The translations under genes and the position numbers were made by a program. Shown piece after piece: positions 7,217 through 16,600 of a DNA stretch of 40,388 nucleotides (the stretch's first letter is position 1; each line of letters opens with the position of its first letter). The notes beneath the pieces are model-generated. The model was not told the DNA's origin. It saw only the letters and a program-made list of their open reading frames with translations, and ran no database searches. Source of the stretch: a virus; the IMG/VR virus record IMGVR_UViG_3300049783_001949, positions 1-40,388 of that record; one strand, 5' to 3'.

Positions 7217-10200
7217 ACTCGCTCCTTGATGTACATCGCGTTGTTACCGTTCCAGCGCTCAAAGTAATTGGCCATCTTTCCTGTGTGACCCGCGATCGCG
7301 TTTTGTCCATCTCGCTGATCGTTGAGTAACTGCGCAAGCTTATCGTCAACACGGCGCATTACACCCAGCAACTCAGGGTCGCTACCAAACGTAATCCGGG
7401 CAGCGCCTGAGGTATCTATCTGTGATTGCGGTATGGCGATCGCACCGCCAGAAAGTTGGGTGCGAATATCTTTGAGGACGTCGAGCTGCTCACCGGCGAT
7501 ATCGATTGCCGATCGGGGATCGATCAAATCGGCAACTGAAAACGCAGCTGATGAAACTGACGCGACGATGCGTTTATAGTCCAGCTCAGTTTCTGCTGTA
7601 TTGGCTGCTTGACTGATAACACTTTGGCCAACATTCACCACGTCATTAACGCGGCTTAAATCGCCGTTTACGATTGAATTAATCAGTTGTTGATAATCAG
7701 CCTGGCTTGCAGCTAATTGCTTTTCAGGAGAGAGCAAGGCATTGCTAGCGCCGATCGCAAAGTCGCGCAGACGTTGAGCGGCCGCAGACAATTCATCAAC
7801 GCTGTCCACCATGCCCAAGAGTTCATCGGTGAATGGTTCAAGCCCCGCTTTTTGCACATCGGTCAGGCCGCCAAACAGCGCCTGCAGTGCTTCAATGCCG
7901 CCTTGTGCGGCCGTCTCAACGATATCGATATTCAAGCCAACAGCGGCCAGCGCATCGCGCAATGGCTGCATGCCATCAGCAATGCCTAAATCGGTATCAA
8001 AGGAATAGGCCGATTCAGCAAAGTCTTCTAATTGGGTGTAGTAATCATCCAATAGATCGCTGGCACCAGTGAGCGCGGTAAAGGCTTCTTGGTGTGCAAG
8101 CGTAGATAAATCTAAGCCAGCCACGTAATCTTTTAATGCTTGAGTACTTGGCGGTAGCGCAACATCAAGTCGGTCAAACAGGCTAGCAACATAGCCTTGG
8201 GTCTGAGCAAACTTCTCGGCGTCAGTGAGTATAAAGTCAGTAAAGCTGCTAACGTTGCTAGCAAACTGTTCAAGCCCACCCGCAGCAGTTGTTAAGCCAT
8301 CTGCTATTTCCAAGGTTTGCTCAGCAGACCATCCAGCAAATGACAAACCCAATGTCGCAGCAGCGTCGTTAAAAATAACTGTTTGCGTGGCAACACGGGC
8401 CAAGGTTTCAAACAAGCCCTCGCCAACATTTTGAAAATTAATGAGTGACGGTATAACAGATAAGGCCACATCATCAGCAAAGGCACTTAATACAGACTCA
8501 ATTTCTTTCTGCGCGTCTTCAGCTGATAAGCCCTTGGTTGAAATACTCAGACCAGCAAACTGATTAAGACCAGCAGTACTTCCAACTCCTAGCAGATCAA
8601 CGGCCGCAAATACAGACTCATAAATGCTACCGATAACTTGTCCGAACTGGCCTGATATCTCAGCCCCTAGCGACTCAGTTTTGGTGCTGTAACTAGTTTT
8701 GGTGCCACTGCCCAGCTTGCGTTTTTTGGTGCGTATCTCTGCGTAAGCAAAAGCGTCAACAATACCGCCATCGATAATGTCAGCTACGTTGCCACCAAGG
8801 ATCTGCAAACCCTCGTCAACTTTAGTAGACTTTTTACTGCTGATACCAGATGCAATACTGCTGAAAGCGCCGAACGAAATCTCGTCAATTATTTTAGTAA
8901 ATTCTTCATCTAAGCCCAGCGCCTTAAGACCAAGTACGCCGACTGCGCCAACACCACCTAAACCAACCCCAAGCATTCCCGCGTTATATGCAGCATCACC
9001 AGCACCGCCTTGCGAATATCCAGTTTGCACATCGACTAAGCCACCAGCGAAATCAAGTTGGCGTCCAAGCAAATTACCCAGCCCAGCAATGTTTGCATTA
9101 AGCGTGCGCAGCTCAATGAGCATACCTGTGCTGACTTGCAAACCTTGAGACAGATGATCTTCCATCAGCGCTAATGCTTTGCTCGCACTTTCTGATTTCG
9201 CTGATGCATCTCCAAGCACGCCACCAGTGCCTTGACTTTGCTGAGCCCGCTCAGATGATGATAGGCCGCCACCGCCACCAGAGCCGCCAAAAATACTGAC
9301 GCCTAAAGCGCCGATCGCTGCAATCGTGGCACCTAATGCGGCGATGTTAAGAGGGAATGGTAAGCCGACCATCGACGATACAGCAGCAGCCACGCCAGAC
9401 GAGGCGGCTTTAACACCGTCAGCCGCAACGTGAGCAACTGTCTCGGCTTCAATTAAGCCGAGTTTCACGCCCAAATTGCTAATAGCAAATGCTAACTCTG
9501 CAGCCCTAAACACCTGCTCAGCTTTTTCAAGATTTTTGTAGCCGCTAGAACCCTCATCAAAAAACTGTTTGCTCGATGCGGCCATGTCGCCGTACAAACC
9601 AACTTGCGCGGTCTGATATTTAATAGCGGCTTCGCCACGTTTCTTTTCATCGGCCTTAGGATCTTGCAGCGCTTTATTATAAATTTCCTGAACATTAATC
9701 AGTTCACCAAAGCCATCAACAAACGTAGCCAATGCTTTAGATGCATCGTTAAAGCCATCAACTAGGCCGTCGCCAATACTGGCATTTAAGAAGGCATCCA
9801 TTGCGCCTTCATTAGCTTTTGCCAACGCCATCGCTTTTTCAGATGCCTTTTCCTGCCGCGCTTCTACATCAGCCAAAACATCGGCCTCAGATTGATAACC
9901 GTCAAGAATACCTTTCTGCTCACGCTGCTGGCGCATCAGCGCTTGAGTCAGCGTGTCGGCATGTGAATATGCGGCGATGAATTTTGCGTCTTCTAGTTCG
10001 TAGCCCAATGCCAACAGAGTATTTTCTTGAGCAACTACTTGGATTTTTTGTATTAATGCTTCAGTGGCGCTATCAATTTCACCTGCAGATTCGCCATCGA
10101 TGCCACCAACAGGTTTATTATTATTTTTATTGCGCAAATCAAACAATGCTTGCTCAACAACCTTAAGCCGCTTCATTTGATCTGTTACTTCTGACGTTGC

Positions 10201-12054
10201 CGATGTCGCATCTTTAATGACATCAATCGTGTCATTCCACGGGTTCAGCCTATCCAGTGTTGACTGGCTTGCTATTGACTCCTGTGCTTGCCGATCTGCC
10301 TCCGCCGATGCGTCTTGTAGCTCCATTAACTTGGCGGTCATTGATGCAATCGTTTGCTCTAATTGCGCTTCACCCAAGCCTTCAAGTGATTTAGACAGCT
10401 TATTGATATTAGATGTCGCCAGCTCCGCCGGGGCCGAGACTAAACCAAGGTTATCCTGCAGGGTGTAGATCCCAACTGCAGCCAAAGTTGCCAAACCGAT
10501 TGGGCCACCAACTAAAGCAAGAGCACCATTCAATCCACGAGCGGCTATACCAGCGGCCGTTGCCGCCCCCGCGTAAGCTGCAGTCGTTGAGTTGACAGCG
10601 GCTTGGGTGCTAACAACCCGCATATTAGCTGCAGCCAAACGTGTTCCTGCAGCGGCCCGAAGATTAAAGGTACTGGCAACAGCAAGCGAACGCTGGGCGG
10701 CGAGCTGATCTTGCACAGCACGATGAAGGGCCGATTTAGCCAGGGCTACTTCAGACGCTAATAGCTTATTGTTAGCTACCCACTTTGCATTAGCCCCTGC
10801 CGCAGCAGTTACTAAAGCAGCAACTAACCTACCGCCAATTACTCCAGCGACAATCGTTGTAACATCACCGACAGTATCAAGGTTATCGCCAAGGCTTCTG
10901 ACCAAGCCCGTCAAATCTTGCACACCGCCGCGCATATTATCCAACGCACCGGCATCGCCGATCGCCAAGAACACACCTTCAACAGATGACAAGAATTCCA
11001 GCCAATCGCCTTTCAAATTATCAGAAAGCGTATCGGCCATACGCTTAGCCGCACCTTCGCTGTCGTTAATTTTTTGGGTGAGGGATTCAAGCTGTGGGAT
11101 CTGTTCTGTGAGCGCGAGTATTGCTGGGCCACCGCGATCACCAAAAATAGTTAACGCATCCGCAGCACTGAGATTAGCGTTTTTAAGTTTAGTAACCACC
11201 TCGGTAATGCTGTGGGTTTTAGGATTAAGCTCATCAATAGACAAACCCATTGAGGTCAGTAATCCAGTCGCTTCTTTCGTCGGATTCGCTAACGACGATA
11301 GCACTCGGCGAAGGCCGGTACCGGCGCTGCCACCTTGTATGCCTGCGTTAGACAAAGCGCCGATCGCAGCTGCAGAGTCCTGCATTGAGATATCAAGCGC
11401 AGCTGCTACAGGGCCTACAAACTTCATGGCCTCGCCCATTTGCGAGATATCAGTATTAGCACTAGCAGCGGTGGTCGCTAATGCGTCGGCAATCTCGGTA
11501 GTACGCGAAGCCTCTACATTAAATGCCGACATAATGTTACTGGTAATGTCAGCTGCAGCACCCAGTTCTAAACCTGCAGCAGCGGCTAGGTTTAACGCTG
11601 CCGGCATTGCTAAGATTATTTCATTAGTTTCAAATCCAGCCATACCCAAAAAGCGCATACCTTCAGCTGCTTGGCTAGCGCTGAATTTAGTGGTTGAGCC
11701 AAGCTCTTTTGCAACGGCCGTCATTTCAATAAGCTCGTCGCGGGTAGCGCCGGTCACCGCTTTCACACCAGCAATCGAGTACTCAAAATTGCCTATGCTA
11801 GAAATAGCATCGCTGCCAATTCGGTACACACCAATGGCCGCAAGCACGCCGCCAAATGCCCGCGCCTGACTGCTTACAGAATTAAACGAGGTAGCAAGCT
11901 CGCGATTTGTCTGAGAGGCAGCAACAGATGAACGGGTATTACTATTTACATCACGCTCTAAATTGTTAACAGCAGTGCGCGTGCCATCCAGACCGCGCAC
12001 AACAAGCTGGTCGCCTTTGAGTTCAAGCTGTAGTCCAAATTTAACGTTGCTCAT
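7213..12054 (-). CDS. Tail tape measure protein, 1613 aa
   Basis: The longest gene of the phage. Residues roughly 70-360 match the TP901-type tape-measure core, with repeated Ala-rich helices (SASQAAEGMRFLGMAGF, GIQGGSAGTGLRRVLSSL). The middle has hydrophobic helices (about 880-940) ending in a Gly-rich FGGSGGGGGLSSS segment, then long coiled and Ala/Leu-rich stretches. Tape measures set tail length and are ejected with DNA; by the usual rule of about 1.5 angstrom per residue, 1613 residues would mean a tail of roughly 240 nm, an estimate only. The start overlaps the chaperone GT frame by 14 bp. Confidence 0.93.
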   Translation of the reverse strand: MSNVKFGLQLELKGDQLVVRGLDGTRTAVNNLERDVNSNTRSSVAASQTNRELATSFNSVSSQARAFGGVLAAIGVYRIGSDAISSIGNFEYSIAGVKAVTGATRDELIEMTAVAKELGSTTKFSASQAAEGMRFLGMAGFETNEIILAMPAALNLAAAAGLELGAAADITSNIMSAFNVEASRTTEIADALATTAASANTDISQMGEAMKFVGPVAAALDISMQDSAAAIGALSNAGIQGGSAGTGLRRVLSSLANPTKEATGLLTSMGLSIDELNPKTHSITEVVTKLKNANLSAADALTIFGDRGGPAILALTEQIPQLESLTQKINDSEGAAKRMADTLSDNLKGDWLEFLSSVEGVFLAIGDAGALDNMRGGVQDLTGLVRSLGDNLDTVGDVTTIVAGVIGGRLVAALVTAAAGANAKWVANNKLLASEVALAKSALHRAVQDQLAAQRSLAVASTFNLRAAAGTRLAAANMRVVSTQAAVNSTTAAYAGAATAAGIAARGLNGALALVGGPIGLATLAAVGIYTLQDNLGLVSAPAELATSNINKLSKSLEGLGEAQLEQTIASMTAKLMELQDASAEADRQAQESIASQSTLDRLNPWNDTIDVIKDATSATSEVTDQMKRLKVVEQALFDLRNKNNNKPVGGIDGESAGEIDSATEALIQKIQVVAQENTLLALGYELEDAKFIAAYSHADTLTQALMRQQREQKGILDGYQSEADVLADVEARQEKASEKAMALAKANEGAMDAFLNASIGDGLVDGFNDASKALATFVDGFGELINVQEIYNKALQDPKADEKKRGEAAIKYQTAQVGLYGDMAASSKQFFDEGSSGYKNLEKAEQVFRAAELAFAISNLGVKLGLIEAETVAHVAADGVKAASSGVAAAVSSMVGLPFPLNIAALGATIAAIGALGVSIFGGSGGGGGLSSSERAQQSQGTGGVLGDASAKSESASKALALMEDHLSQGLQVSTGMLIELRTLNANIAGLGNLLGRQLDFAGGLVDVQTGYSQGGAGDAAYNAGMLGVGLGGVGAVGVLGLKALGLDEEFTKIIDEISFGAFSSIASGISSKKSTKVDEGLQILGGNVADIIDGGIVDAFAYAEIRTKKRKLGSGTKTSYSTKTESLGAEISGQFGQVIGSIYESVFAAVDLLGVGSTAGLNQFAGLSISTKGLSAEDAQKEIESVLSAFADDVALSVIPSLINFQNVGEGLFETLARVATQTVIFNDAAATLGLSFAGWSAEQTLEIADGLTTAAGGLEQFASNVSSFTDFILTDAEKFAQTQGYVASLFDRLDVALPPSTQALKDYVAGLDLSTLAHQEAFTALTGASDLLDDYYTQLEDFAESAYSFDTDLGIADGMQPLRDALAAVGLNIDIVETAAQGGIEALQALFGGLTDVQKAGLEPFTDELLGMVDSVDELSAAAQRLRDFAIGASNALLSPEKQLAASQADYQQLINSIVNGDLSRVNDVVNVGQSVISQAANTAETELDYKRIVASVSSAAFSVADLIDPRSAIDIAGEQLDVLKDIRTQLSGGAIAIPQSQIDTSGAARITFGSDPELLGVMRRVDDKLAQLLNDQRDGQNAIAGHTGKMANYFERWNGNNAMYIKERV

Positions 12055-12906
12055 CTCTCAACTCTGCAAATGCTTCCAGGGCATGATTTTGTAAAACCGT
12101 AATGTCTCGCCAAAGCTGGTCTGTATCTTCTTCGTCAAGGGCGCGGCATTCCGGCATGTGGCGTGCGCGTACTTCTACTTGATCCCAACGCATCCCCATT
12201 CTTATCACTTCGCCTAGCGGGCTAATCAGGCTGTCCCATTGCCGACTGCAAGCAAGGAACAAACTAAACACCGGCCAGTTGCACTCCATGATTAAAATGC
12301 CTTCCCTGGCGACTTCATCCTCCTGATCCAGCCAGGCAAGGTCTTCTTCACTTGCCCCTAATTTTCGGTACTGCTCGCGCACACGGCCGGTGTCAGACAC
12401 GGTGCGCCAATTGCCATTTAGTTCTCGCCACCCGCTTGCCCAACCACGGGCAAGGTCGCGGAGTTTTTTAGGCGTGCTTCTTCACCTCCCTGACTTTCCT
12501 GGTGGGCTTTCATCACCGCTTCGCGAATCATCTTCTGGCCGAGCAGCTGCAGCTTCACCTCTTCGCTATAGGACAATGGCTGTCCGTCTTCACCGGTCAG
12601 ATCCTCACCCCAGCCAAGCCAGATGTCGGCATACAATTCGATTTGATGATTGGCAATAACTTCAGAGGTGCGCAAAGCAGAGACGTCACTTGTTTCTGAC
12701 TCAGCCTTGAACTGATCTATTTTTTCCTGCGCTTTGGCCAGCAGCGCATTCGCTTCTGCGTTAGACAAATGTTTGAAGTGACCAGTAAAACGATGGGTGT
12801 CAAATTCGCCTTCACCGTCGGCATTCATCACTGGCACTTTTACATCTACCGGCCAGTGATAGCTTTTTAACAATTTGATCGAAAAACCTGAATTCGCTTT
12901 GTTCAT
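12041..12906 (-). CDS. Tail assembly chaperone GT, -1 frameshift product (288 aa)
   Basis: Two overlapping frames are joined by a programmed -1 shift. The first frame (12418-12906) is read through residue 148 (Asn, AAC at 12465-12463). Ribosomes slipping on A AAA AAC (12469-12463) continue at CTC (12463-12461), with no stop for 21 codons into the 119-residue frame that ends at 12041. The sum is 288 residues. In lambda, G and GT made this way coat the tape measure and recruit the tube protein. The second frame has only a GTG start (12400) with no Shine-Dalgarno, which supports frameshifting as its source. Confidence 0.85.
12418..12906 (-). CDS. Tail assembly chaperone, zero-frame product (G-like)
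   Basis: A 162-residue protein between tube and tape measure, the position of lambda gpG. It is an acidic, helical protein with a beta N-terminus (residues 1-50). The last 14 residues (after Asn148) are specific to the unshifted product. Start ATG 12906 is 29 bp after the small gene at 12936. I do not recognise a specific sequence family, but position, size and slippery site make the role likely. Confidence 0.85.
   Translation of the reverse strand: MNKANSGFSIKLLKSYHWPVDVKVPVMNADGEGEFDTHRFTGHFKHLSNAEANALLAKAQEKIDQFKAESETSDVSALRTSEVIANHQIELYADIWLGWGEDLTGEDGQPLSYSEEVKLQLLGQKMIREAVMKAHQESQGGEEARLKNSATLPVVGQAGGEN
12463..12469 (-). promoter_or_regulatory. -1 ribosomal frameshift slippery site A AAA AAC
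   Basis: The minus strand reads CT A AAA AAC TCC with codons CTA AAA AAC in the zero frame, an exact X XXY YYZ heptamer. It lies 15 codons before the zero-frame stop, and the -1 frame is open into the downstream chaperone frame. This is the expected geometry for G/GT. Confidence 0.88.
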
Positions 12907-12935
12907 GAGTACTCCAATTAAAATTTAACAGGCTG

Positions 12936-13142
12936 TTAATGCCTGTTTAATCGCCGCGCTTGCCGCTGTGCTTTTCGCACTGCTTTAGCCATGCGGTTCG
13001 CTTTTTGTTTACGTCTAATCGGTATGCGGCGGGCGTGATCCGGGTAATACCAAAGCGGTTCACGCTCCATCCGGTAATGAATAGCGGGTGGCGCTGAAGC
13101 TGCCATCAGTGCCACCCCTAAAACCAAGCCTGCACGCCGCAT
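12936..13142 (-). CDS. Small basic protein with N-terminal hydrophobic segment
   Basis: A 68-residue protein whose ATG overlaps the tube-protein stop in TAATG, so it is translationally coupled. Residues 1-20 (LVLGVALMAASAPPA) look like a short signal or membrane anchor. The remainder is strongly basic (RRIPIRRKQKANRMAKAVRKAQRQARR). I do not recognise it. It lies between tube and chaperone, where siphoviruses sometimes carry a small extra gene. Confidence 0.6.
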   Translation of the reverse strand: MRRAGLVLGVALMAASAPPAIHYRMEREPLWYYPDHARRIPIRRKQKANRMAKAVRKAQRQARRLNRH

Positions 13143-14092
13143 TACAAATGCGCGAAGGTGTAGTCGTTACCTTTTGCCGTAGCGATCACATTGCAACTCA
13201 ATGTCAGCATCGCAATGCCTTTCTCAAAACCTCGCTCCACGTTTGCCACCTCAACTGCAGGAGCCGCAAACTGGAAGATCCGGCCGTCATGAGTCACATC
13301 AATGCCGTGCTGCATGCTGAATTCGTCAACGGTGTTGGCGCGGGCGATTTCCCACCAGTTGTCTACGCCCACATCTTCCTCACGGAATTTCACGCTCATG
13401 GTGGATTTGCGGCTGGACTGCACTATTTCTTCTTGACCAATAAGCGCCAAGTACTCCGCTGGCATTGCTTGAGCAAAGTCGAACGTCGCACCGTTCAAAG
13501 CAACACCATGCAGGGTAAAGTCTTGCACCGTGGCTTTTGTCCAGGGCAGCGGCTTGAGCACACCCGCAAAGTTAATGCCGGTCAGCCCGCCAATCACTTT
13601 TTCTGGGGCCTTATACAGACCAAGGCCGCTGAACTTCAGCATAGGCAAACCAGTGCTACTAAATCCGAATGAAATAGATCCGCGCACCCCAAGCAAGGTG
13701 TGCTTATGTTCACCAACCATGTAGAAGATAGTGCCGCTGTCCTGGTCACTAGTGGCCAGAGTGTAATCAACCGAGGTGTCCGCCGTGACCACACCGGCGT
13801 GTGAACTGATCTCGTAAACCGCACTGTATGCAGGTGCAACACCAGCTTCACCAGACGCGTTTAAGTAGATGCTGAATTCAACACTGCAATACGTGTTGAT
13901 TCGAGCACTGCCTTGATGGCCCAAAAACCCGACCATGTTATTCAGCTCTGCAACATCGCCCTCCAGGGCGCGCACGGTAATGTCATGCACTAACAAGGCA
14001 TTGGCTCCAGTGGGTGCTTCTTCCGTGCCGTAGGTGCTTTCTACTTTAAGCGCGATGGTTTGCTCTTGTTCTCTCAGCAGTATTGCCGTCAT
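13142..14092 (-). CDS. Major tail tube protein (siphovirus type)
   Basis: A 316-residue beta-rich protein upstream of the chaperone pair and tape measure, the standard place of the tail tube protein in lambda-like and B3-like phages. The N-terminus (REQEQTIALKVESTYGTEEAPTGANALLV) is typical of this tube family. No contractile sheath gene follows, so the tail is a flexible non-contractile one. GGAG lies upstream of ATG 14092. The family is inferred from pattern and position. Confidence 0.82.
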   Translation of the reverse strand: MTAILLREQEQTIALKVESTYGTEEAPTGANALLVHDITVRALEGDVAELNNMVGFLGHQGSARINTYCSVEFSIYLNASGEAGVAPAYSAVYEISSHAGVVTADTSVDYTLATSDQDSGTIFYMVGEHKHTLLGVRGSISFGFSSTGLPMLKFSGLGLYKAPEKVIGGLTGINFAGVLKPLPWTKATVQDFTLHGVALNGATFDFAQAMPAEYLALIGQEEIVQSSRKSTMSVKFREEDVGVDNWWEIARANTVDEFSMQHGIDVTHDGRIFQFAAPAVEVANVERGFEKGIAMLTLSCNVIATAKGNDYTFAHL

Positions 14093-14094
14093 GA

Positions 14095-14304
14095 TTATTT
14101 AGCTCCTGTGTTTGCGCCAGGCACGGCGGCTTTTGTAGGCTGGCGAATCAGACCCATTGCGCCGGTCTCAGGGTTAAACGTGTAACGACCGCCACGCGTA
14201 ACTTTTTGCAGCTGCTCAGCCGTAGGTCGCACTTTCTTTTTCGGTGCATCTGCAACTTTGGTGGCGCTGACGGAATCAATTGTTTTGTCGGTTTGTTTAG
14301 TCAC
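14095..14304 (-). CDS. Small hypothetical tail-module protein (GTG start)
   Basis: A 69-residue basic, polar protein ending just before the tube gene. I chose GTG 14304 because GAGGA lies seven bases upstream and it overlaps the stop of the preceding gene; the longer frame starting farther upstream is out of operon register. The middle KKKVRPTAEQLQKVTRGGRYTFNPETGAM resembles short phage proteins found before tube genes. No function is known to me. Confidence 0.65.
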   Translation of the reverse strand: MTKQTDKTIDSVSATKVADAPKKKVRPTAEQLQKVTRGGRYTFNPETGAMGLIRQPTKAAVPGANTGAK

Positions 14305-14743
14305 TGCTAGGTTCCTCGTAGCGATCAATAATGAATTCGTCTTGGTGCCAATGCGCGGCACCGGCAAAATCAAATAGTGCTGACGGGCCCCGCTTGAATT
14401 GGGTTTCAAATCCGTCAGGCTTCCAGCCGTATAAGGCGTCCTTAATCTGCTTGCGCACCAAGTCCATTTTTAAGTTGGTCTCGTCACCCATGCGATCATT
14501 GGCAACGCGCACCACGGTAATAACGGCTATGTGGTACACCACGTTTTGCAGAACACCGTTACCCACGTCATACAAATCTTTCTGCGGCACTTCTCTTAGC
14601 GTGACGACAAATGCCGATGGCGTTTGCGGCGGTGTTCGCAACTCACTTCCCTGGCGCAAGTTGGCAAACCCAGCTGCGCCGTATACCTTTTTCAATTCGC
14701 TGGCCTCACTGCGAAGCCTTGTTTCAACATCGCTACTCAGCAT
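14297..14743 (-). CDS. Probable tail terminator (Gp37-like)
   Basis: A 148-residue protein between the DUF1320 head-tail protein and the tube, where Mu-like phages carry Gp37/tail-terminator proteins. It shows the expected alternation of strands and helices (AFVVTLREVPQKD, YHIAVITVVRVANDR, KMDLVRKQIKDALYGWKP). Such proteins cap the tail tube and join it to the head. Its ATG overlaps the previous stop (TGATG). Confidence 0.75.
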   Translation of the reverse strand: MLSSDVETRLRSEASELKKVYGAAGFANLRQGSELRTPPQTPSAFVVTLREVPQKDLYDVGNGVLQNVVYHIAVITVVRVANDRMGDETNLKMDLVRKQIKDALYGWKPDGFETQFKRGPSALFDFAGAAHWHQDEFIIDRYEEPSSD

Positions 14744-15165
14744 CAGATAAAGTCCTTGCTGTTAGCGCGACCAAAAGTACGGCCGTCAGATACCATTTGC
14801 GGTAAACCACCAGTCATGGGTGGCTGTTCACTGTCAGCGCCCAGGCTAACTTTGCCCACGGCAACGTGTTCTAAAAACTTAAGCACTTCGTCGTAGGGCT
14901 TTTGCACTTCGTCGGGTTTGTGATTGGTGTAAAGGTTGTAGCGCGCAATCACACAGGCAACCCGTTCAAGCACAGTCGGCACCGGATCGAATGGCATGCG
15001 GTCGCGGTAGCGCTTTTCCAAATAGCTGTCTATCAGTGCGTCGGCATCGGCAATCGCCTCATCGACGATATCTGCATTCACTGCATCTGCGCCGGTGCGA
15101 TCAGTAAGCTGGATTAACTCAGCAACACTGTAGCGACGTTCAAGATCAGCCTGGGCGCAATACAT
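14743..15165 (-). CDS. DUF1320 / Mu gp36-like head-tail connector
   Basis: A 140-residue protein beginning MYCAQADLERRYSVAELIQLTD, the hallmark of the DUF1320 (Mu gp36) family: a helical protein with paired helices (AIADADALIDSYLEKRY, VLERVACVIARYNLY). These act at the head-tail junction. The start overlaps the previous stop in TAATG. Confidence 0.88.
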   Translation of the reverse strand: MYCAQADLERRYSVAELIQLTDRTGADAVNADIVDEAIADADALIDSYLEKRYRDRMPFDPVPTVLERVACVIARYNLYTNHKPDEVQKPYDEVLKFLEHVAVGKVSLGADSEQPPMTGGLPQMVSDGRTFGRANSKDFI

Positions 15166-15584
15166 TACTCAGCGTCTCCGGCCGCAATGCTGCCATCTTC
15201 TACAAACAAGTTTGGCTCTAGACGAATCGCCTCTAACTGCGCCTCGCTTAGCTCACTAATAGCAATGTCTTTAACTTTTTCAGTGAACTTAAAACCGGCA
15301 CGGTAAAAATGCTTAGGGCGCGACCGTACAAAAATGACTTCCACTTGCTCGCCTGACTCACCGTTATCCGGTTTCGTTTCTAGTGAAGAATTAATCGCGA
15401 TGTTTGCCGCGCCAACCACAGCTACAGATTTAGCGTCTTCAGTTGCTTTACTGTCGGCCACATCGCCAGTGACAGGCGCAGTGGTTTCAATCTTTTCAGC
15501 TTTGGTTTCTGCGCCAGCGGTTTTAGCCGCTGCAGGTGCTGATACTGATGCCGCTGTTGCGGTGGGTTTCTTTCTGGCTGCCAT
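15165..15584 (-). CDS. Mu gp35/FluMu N-domain-like protein
   Basis: A 139-residue protein. The first 75 residues are Ala/Thr/Lys-rich and disordered. The C-terminal 65 residues (VIFVRSRPKHFYRAGFKFTEKV...LSEAQLEAIRLEPNLFVED) match the FluMu N-terminal domain family (HI1506/Mu gp35-like). It is the first gene after the terminator that follows the major head gene. Confidence 0.82.
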   Translation of the reverse strand: MAARKKPTATAASVSAPAAAKTAGAETKAEKIETTAPVTGDVADSKATEDAKSVAVVGAANIAINSSLETKPDNGESGEQVEVIFVRSRPKHFYRAGFKFTEKVKDIAISELSEAQLEAIRLEPNLFVEDGSIAAGDAE

Positions 15585-15612
15585 GTTAATTTCCTACATT
15601 CATTACTGGTTT

Positions 15613-15637
15613 AAAAAGGGCCGGGGGAACCCCGGCC
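15613..15637 (-). terminator. Intrinsic terminator after major head gene
   Basis: On the minus strand GGCCGGGG-TTC-CCCCGGCC (15637-15619) is followed by a C and TTTTT (15617-15613). It is a perfect 8-bp GC-rich stem with a U run, 22 bp past the gpT stop. It would separate the head transcript from the tail genes or attenuate it. Confidence 0.9.
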
Positions 15638-15658
15638 AATCGTCCCAGGCGGGTATTA

Positions 15659-16564
15659 TTAGCCTGCGCCAGTGCTGCCCATGCAGAGCTGCCAGAATCC
15701 GTAGCCACCTGCACAGCGCGCTTCTGCACCAAACTTGAATGTTTTGCGAGAGAACACATCGTCAGACTCAGGATCTGTCTGCTTAACAAATACCGGCGCT
15801 TTGCGTTGCTGATAAATGAAGGGCTTAACAGGTTTGGTGGTATCAAGAAGAAACCACGCGGTGGCTGAATCAATCCGATCCAGCACAACAACTTCAGCAG
15901 TACCTTTATAGATGTTTACCTTGCCGTCTTCTAAGCGGTCGGCTGTCATCAGCGTGCGGGCTTCATCTTCTAAGGCGGGGCCAACACAAAGTACATTCGG
16001 GCGAATGCCAAGTGGACGGCCGTGCTCATCCTTAAATCCGCGCATGGCAGTTCGAGCCGCACCATAACTTGCCTTTGCGGCCGCTAAGGTAGCGATGCTG
16101 AATGCCGTGGTGATCTTGTTAGACACGACACCTTCACCAACGGGGTGATCGGTATCGCAAAAGTACTGACCGTCAAAGCATGTCAGCGTAAATGCACCGT
16201 TCACTAAATCCGCCACAATTTCATCGGGCAATTGCGCGGCAGACTCGCCAGCCATTTCGGCTTGGGGCTTATAAATGCCAAGCTGATCGTCGTCGATATC
16301 ATTGCGGTCTACTTCAACGGTGACTTCAAAGTCATCATTGGTGATGCTGTAGCCGTGCGCAGAAAGCGAGTCAACTTGCTTCTCCCCAATCCACTTGCGC
16401 ATCTTGGGAATCTTGCCCAACCATTTATAGTCATTGGTCTTAGTGGTAGACGGCACCAACATGGCAATTTTTTGCCACTGCGGTTCGATCTTGGTAAACG
16501 CATTGTGGAAGAGTGTATTCAGGCTTTTGAATACCGCGTCCAATGTCGCTTTATTAATAATCAT
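15659..16564 (-). CDS. Major head subunit (Mu gpT-like)
   Basis: A 301-residue protein that matches Mu gpT throughout: N-terminal MIINKATLDAVFKSLNTLFHNAF, then WLGKIPKMRKWIGEKQV, and GIRPNVLCVGPALEDEARTLM in the middle. It forms the capsid lattice with an HK97-type fold. GGAG lies 11 bases upstream of ATG 16564. It sits after the decoration protein and is followed directly by a terminator. Confidence 0.95.
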   Translation of the reverse strand: MIINKATLDAVFKSLNTLFHNAFTKIEPQWQKIAMLVPSTTKTNDYKWLGKIPKMRKWIGEKQVDSLSAHGYSITNDDFEVTVEVDRNDIDDDQLGIYKPQAEMAGESAAQLPDEIVADLVNGAFTLTCFDGQYFCDTDHPVGEGVVSNKITTAFSIATLAAAKASYGAARTAMRGFKDEHGRPLGIRPNVLCVGPALEDEARTLMTADRLEDGKVNIYKGTAEVVVLDRIDSATAWFLLDTTKPVKPFIYQQRKAPVFVKQTDPESDDVFSRKTFKFGAEARCAGGYGFWQLCMGSTGAG

Positions 16565-16600
16565 GAGTGTTAATCTCCGGGCTAAAAAATGTGTTTAGGC

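Noticed and set aside
10769-11869. 366-residue plus-strand frame
   Set aside because: It is antisense to the Ala-rich tape measure, low-complexity (A/P/S/T), without a convincing start. It is a shadow of the other strand.
13088-13672. 194-residue plus-strand frame
   Set aside because: Antisense to the tail tube gene, with atypical composition; the minus-strand gene fits the operon.
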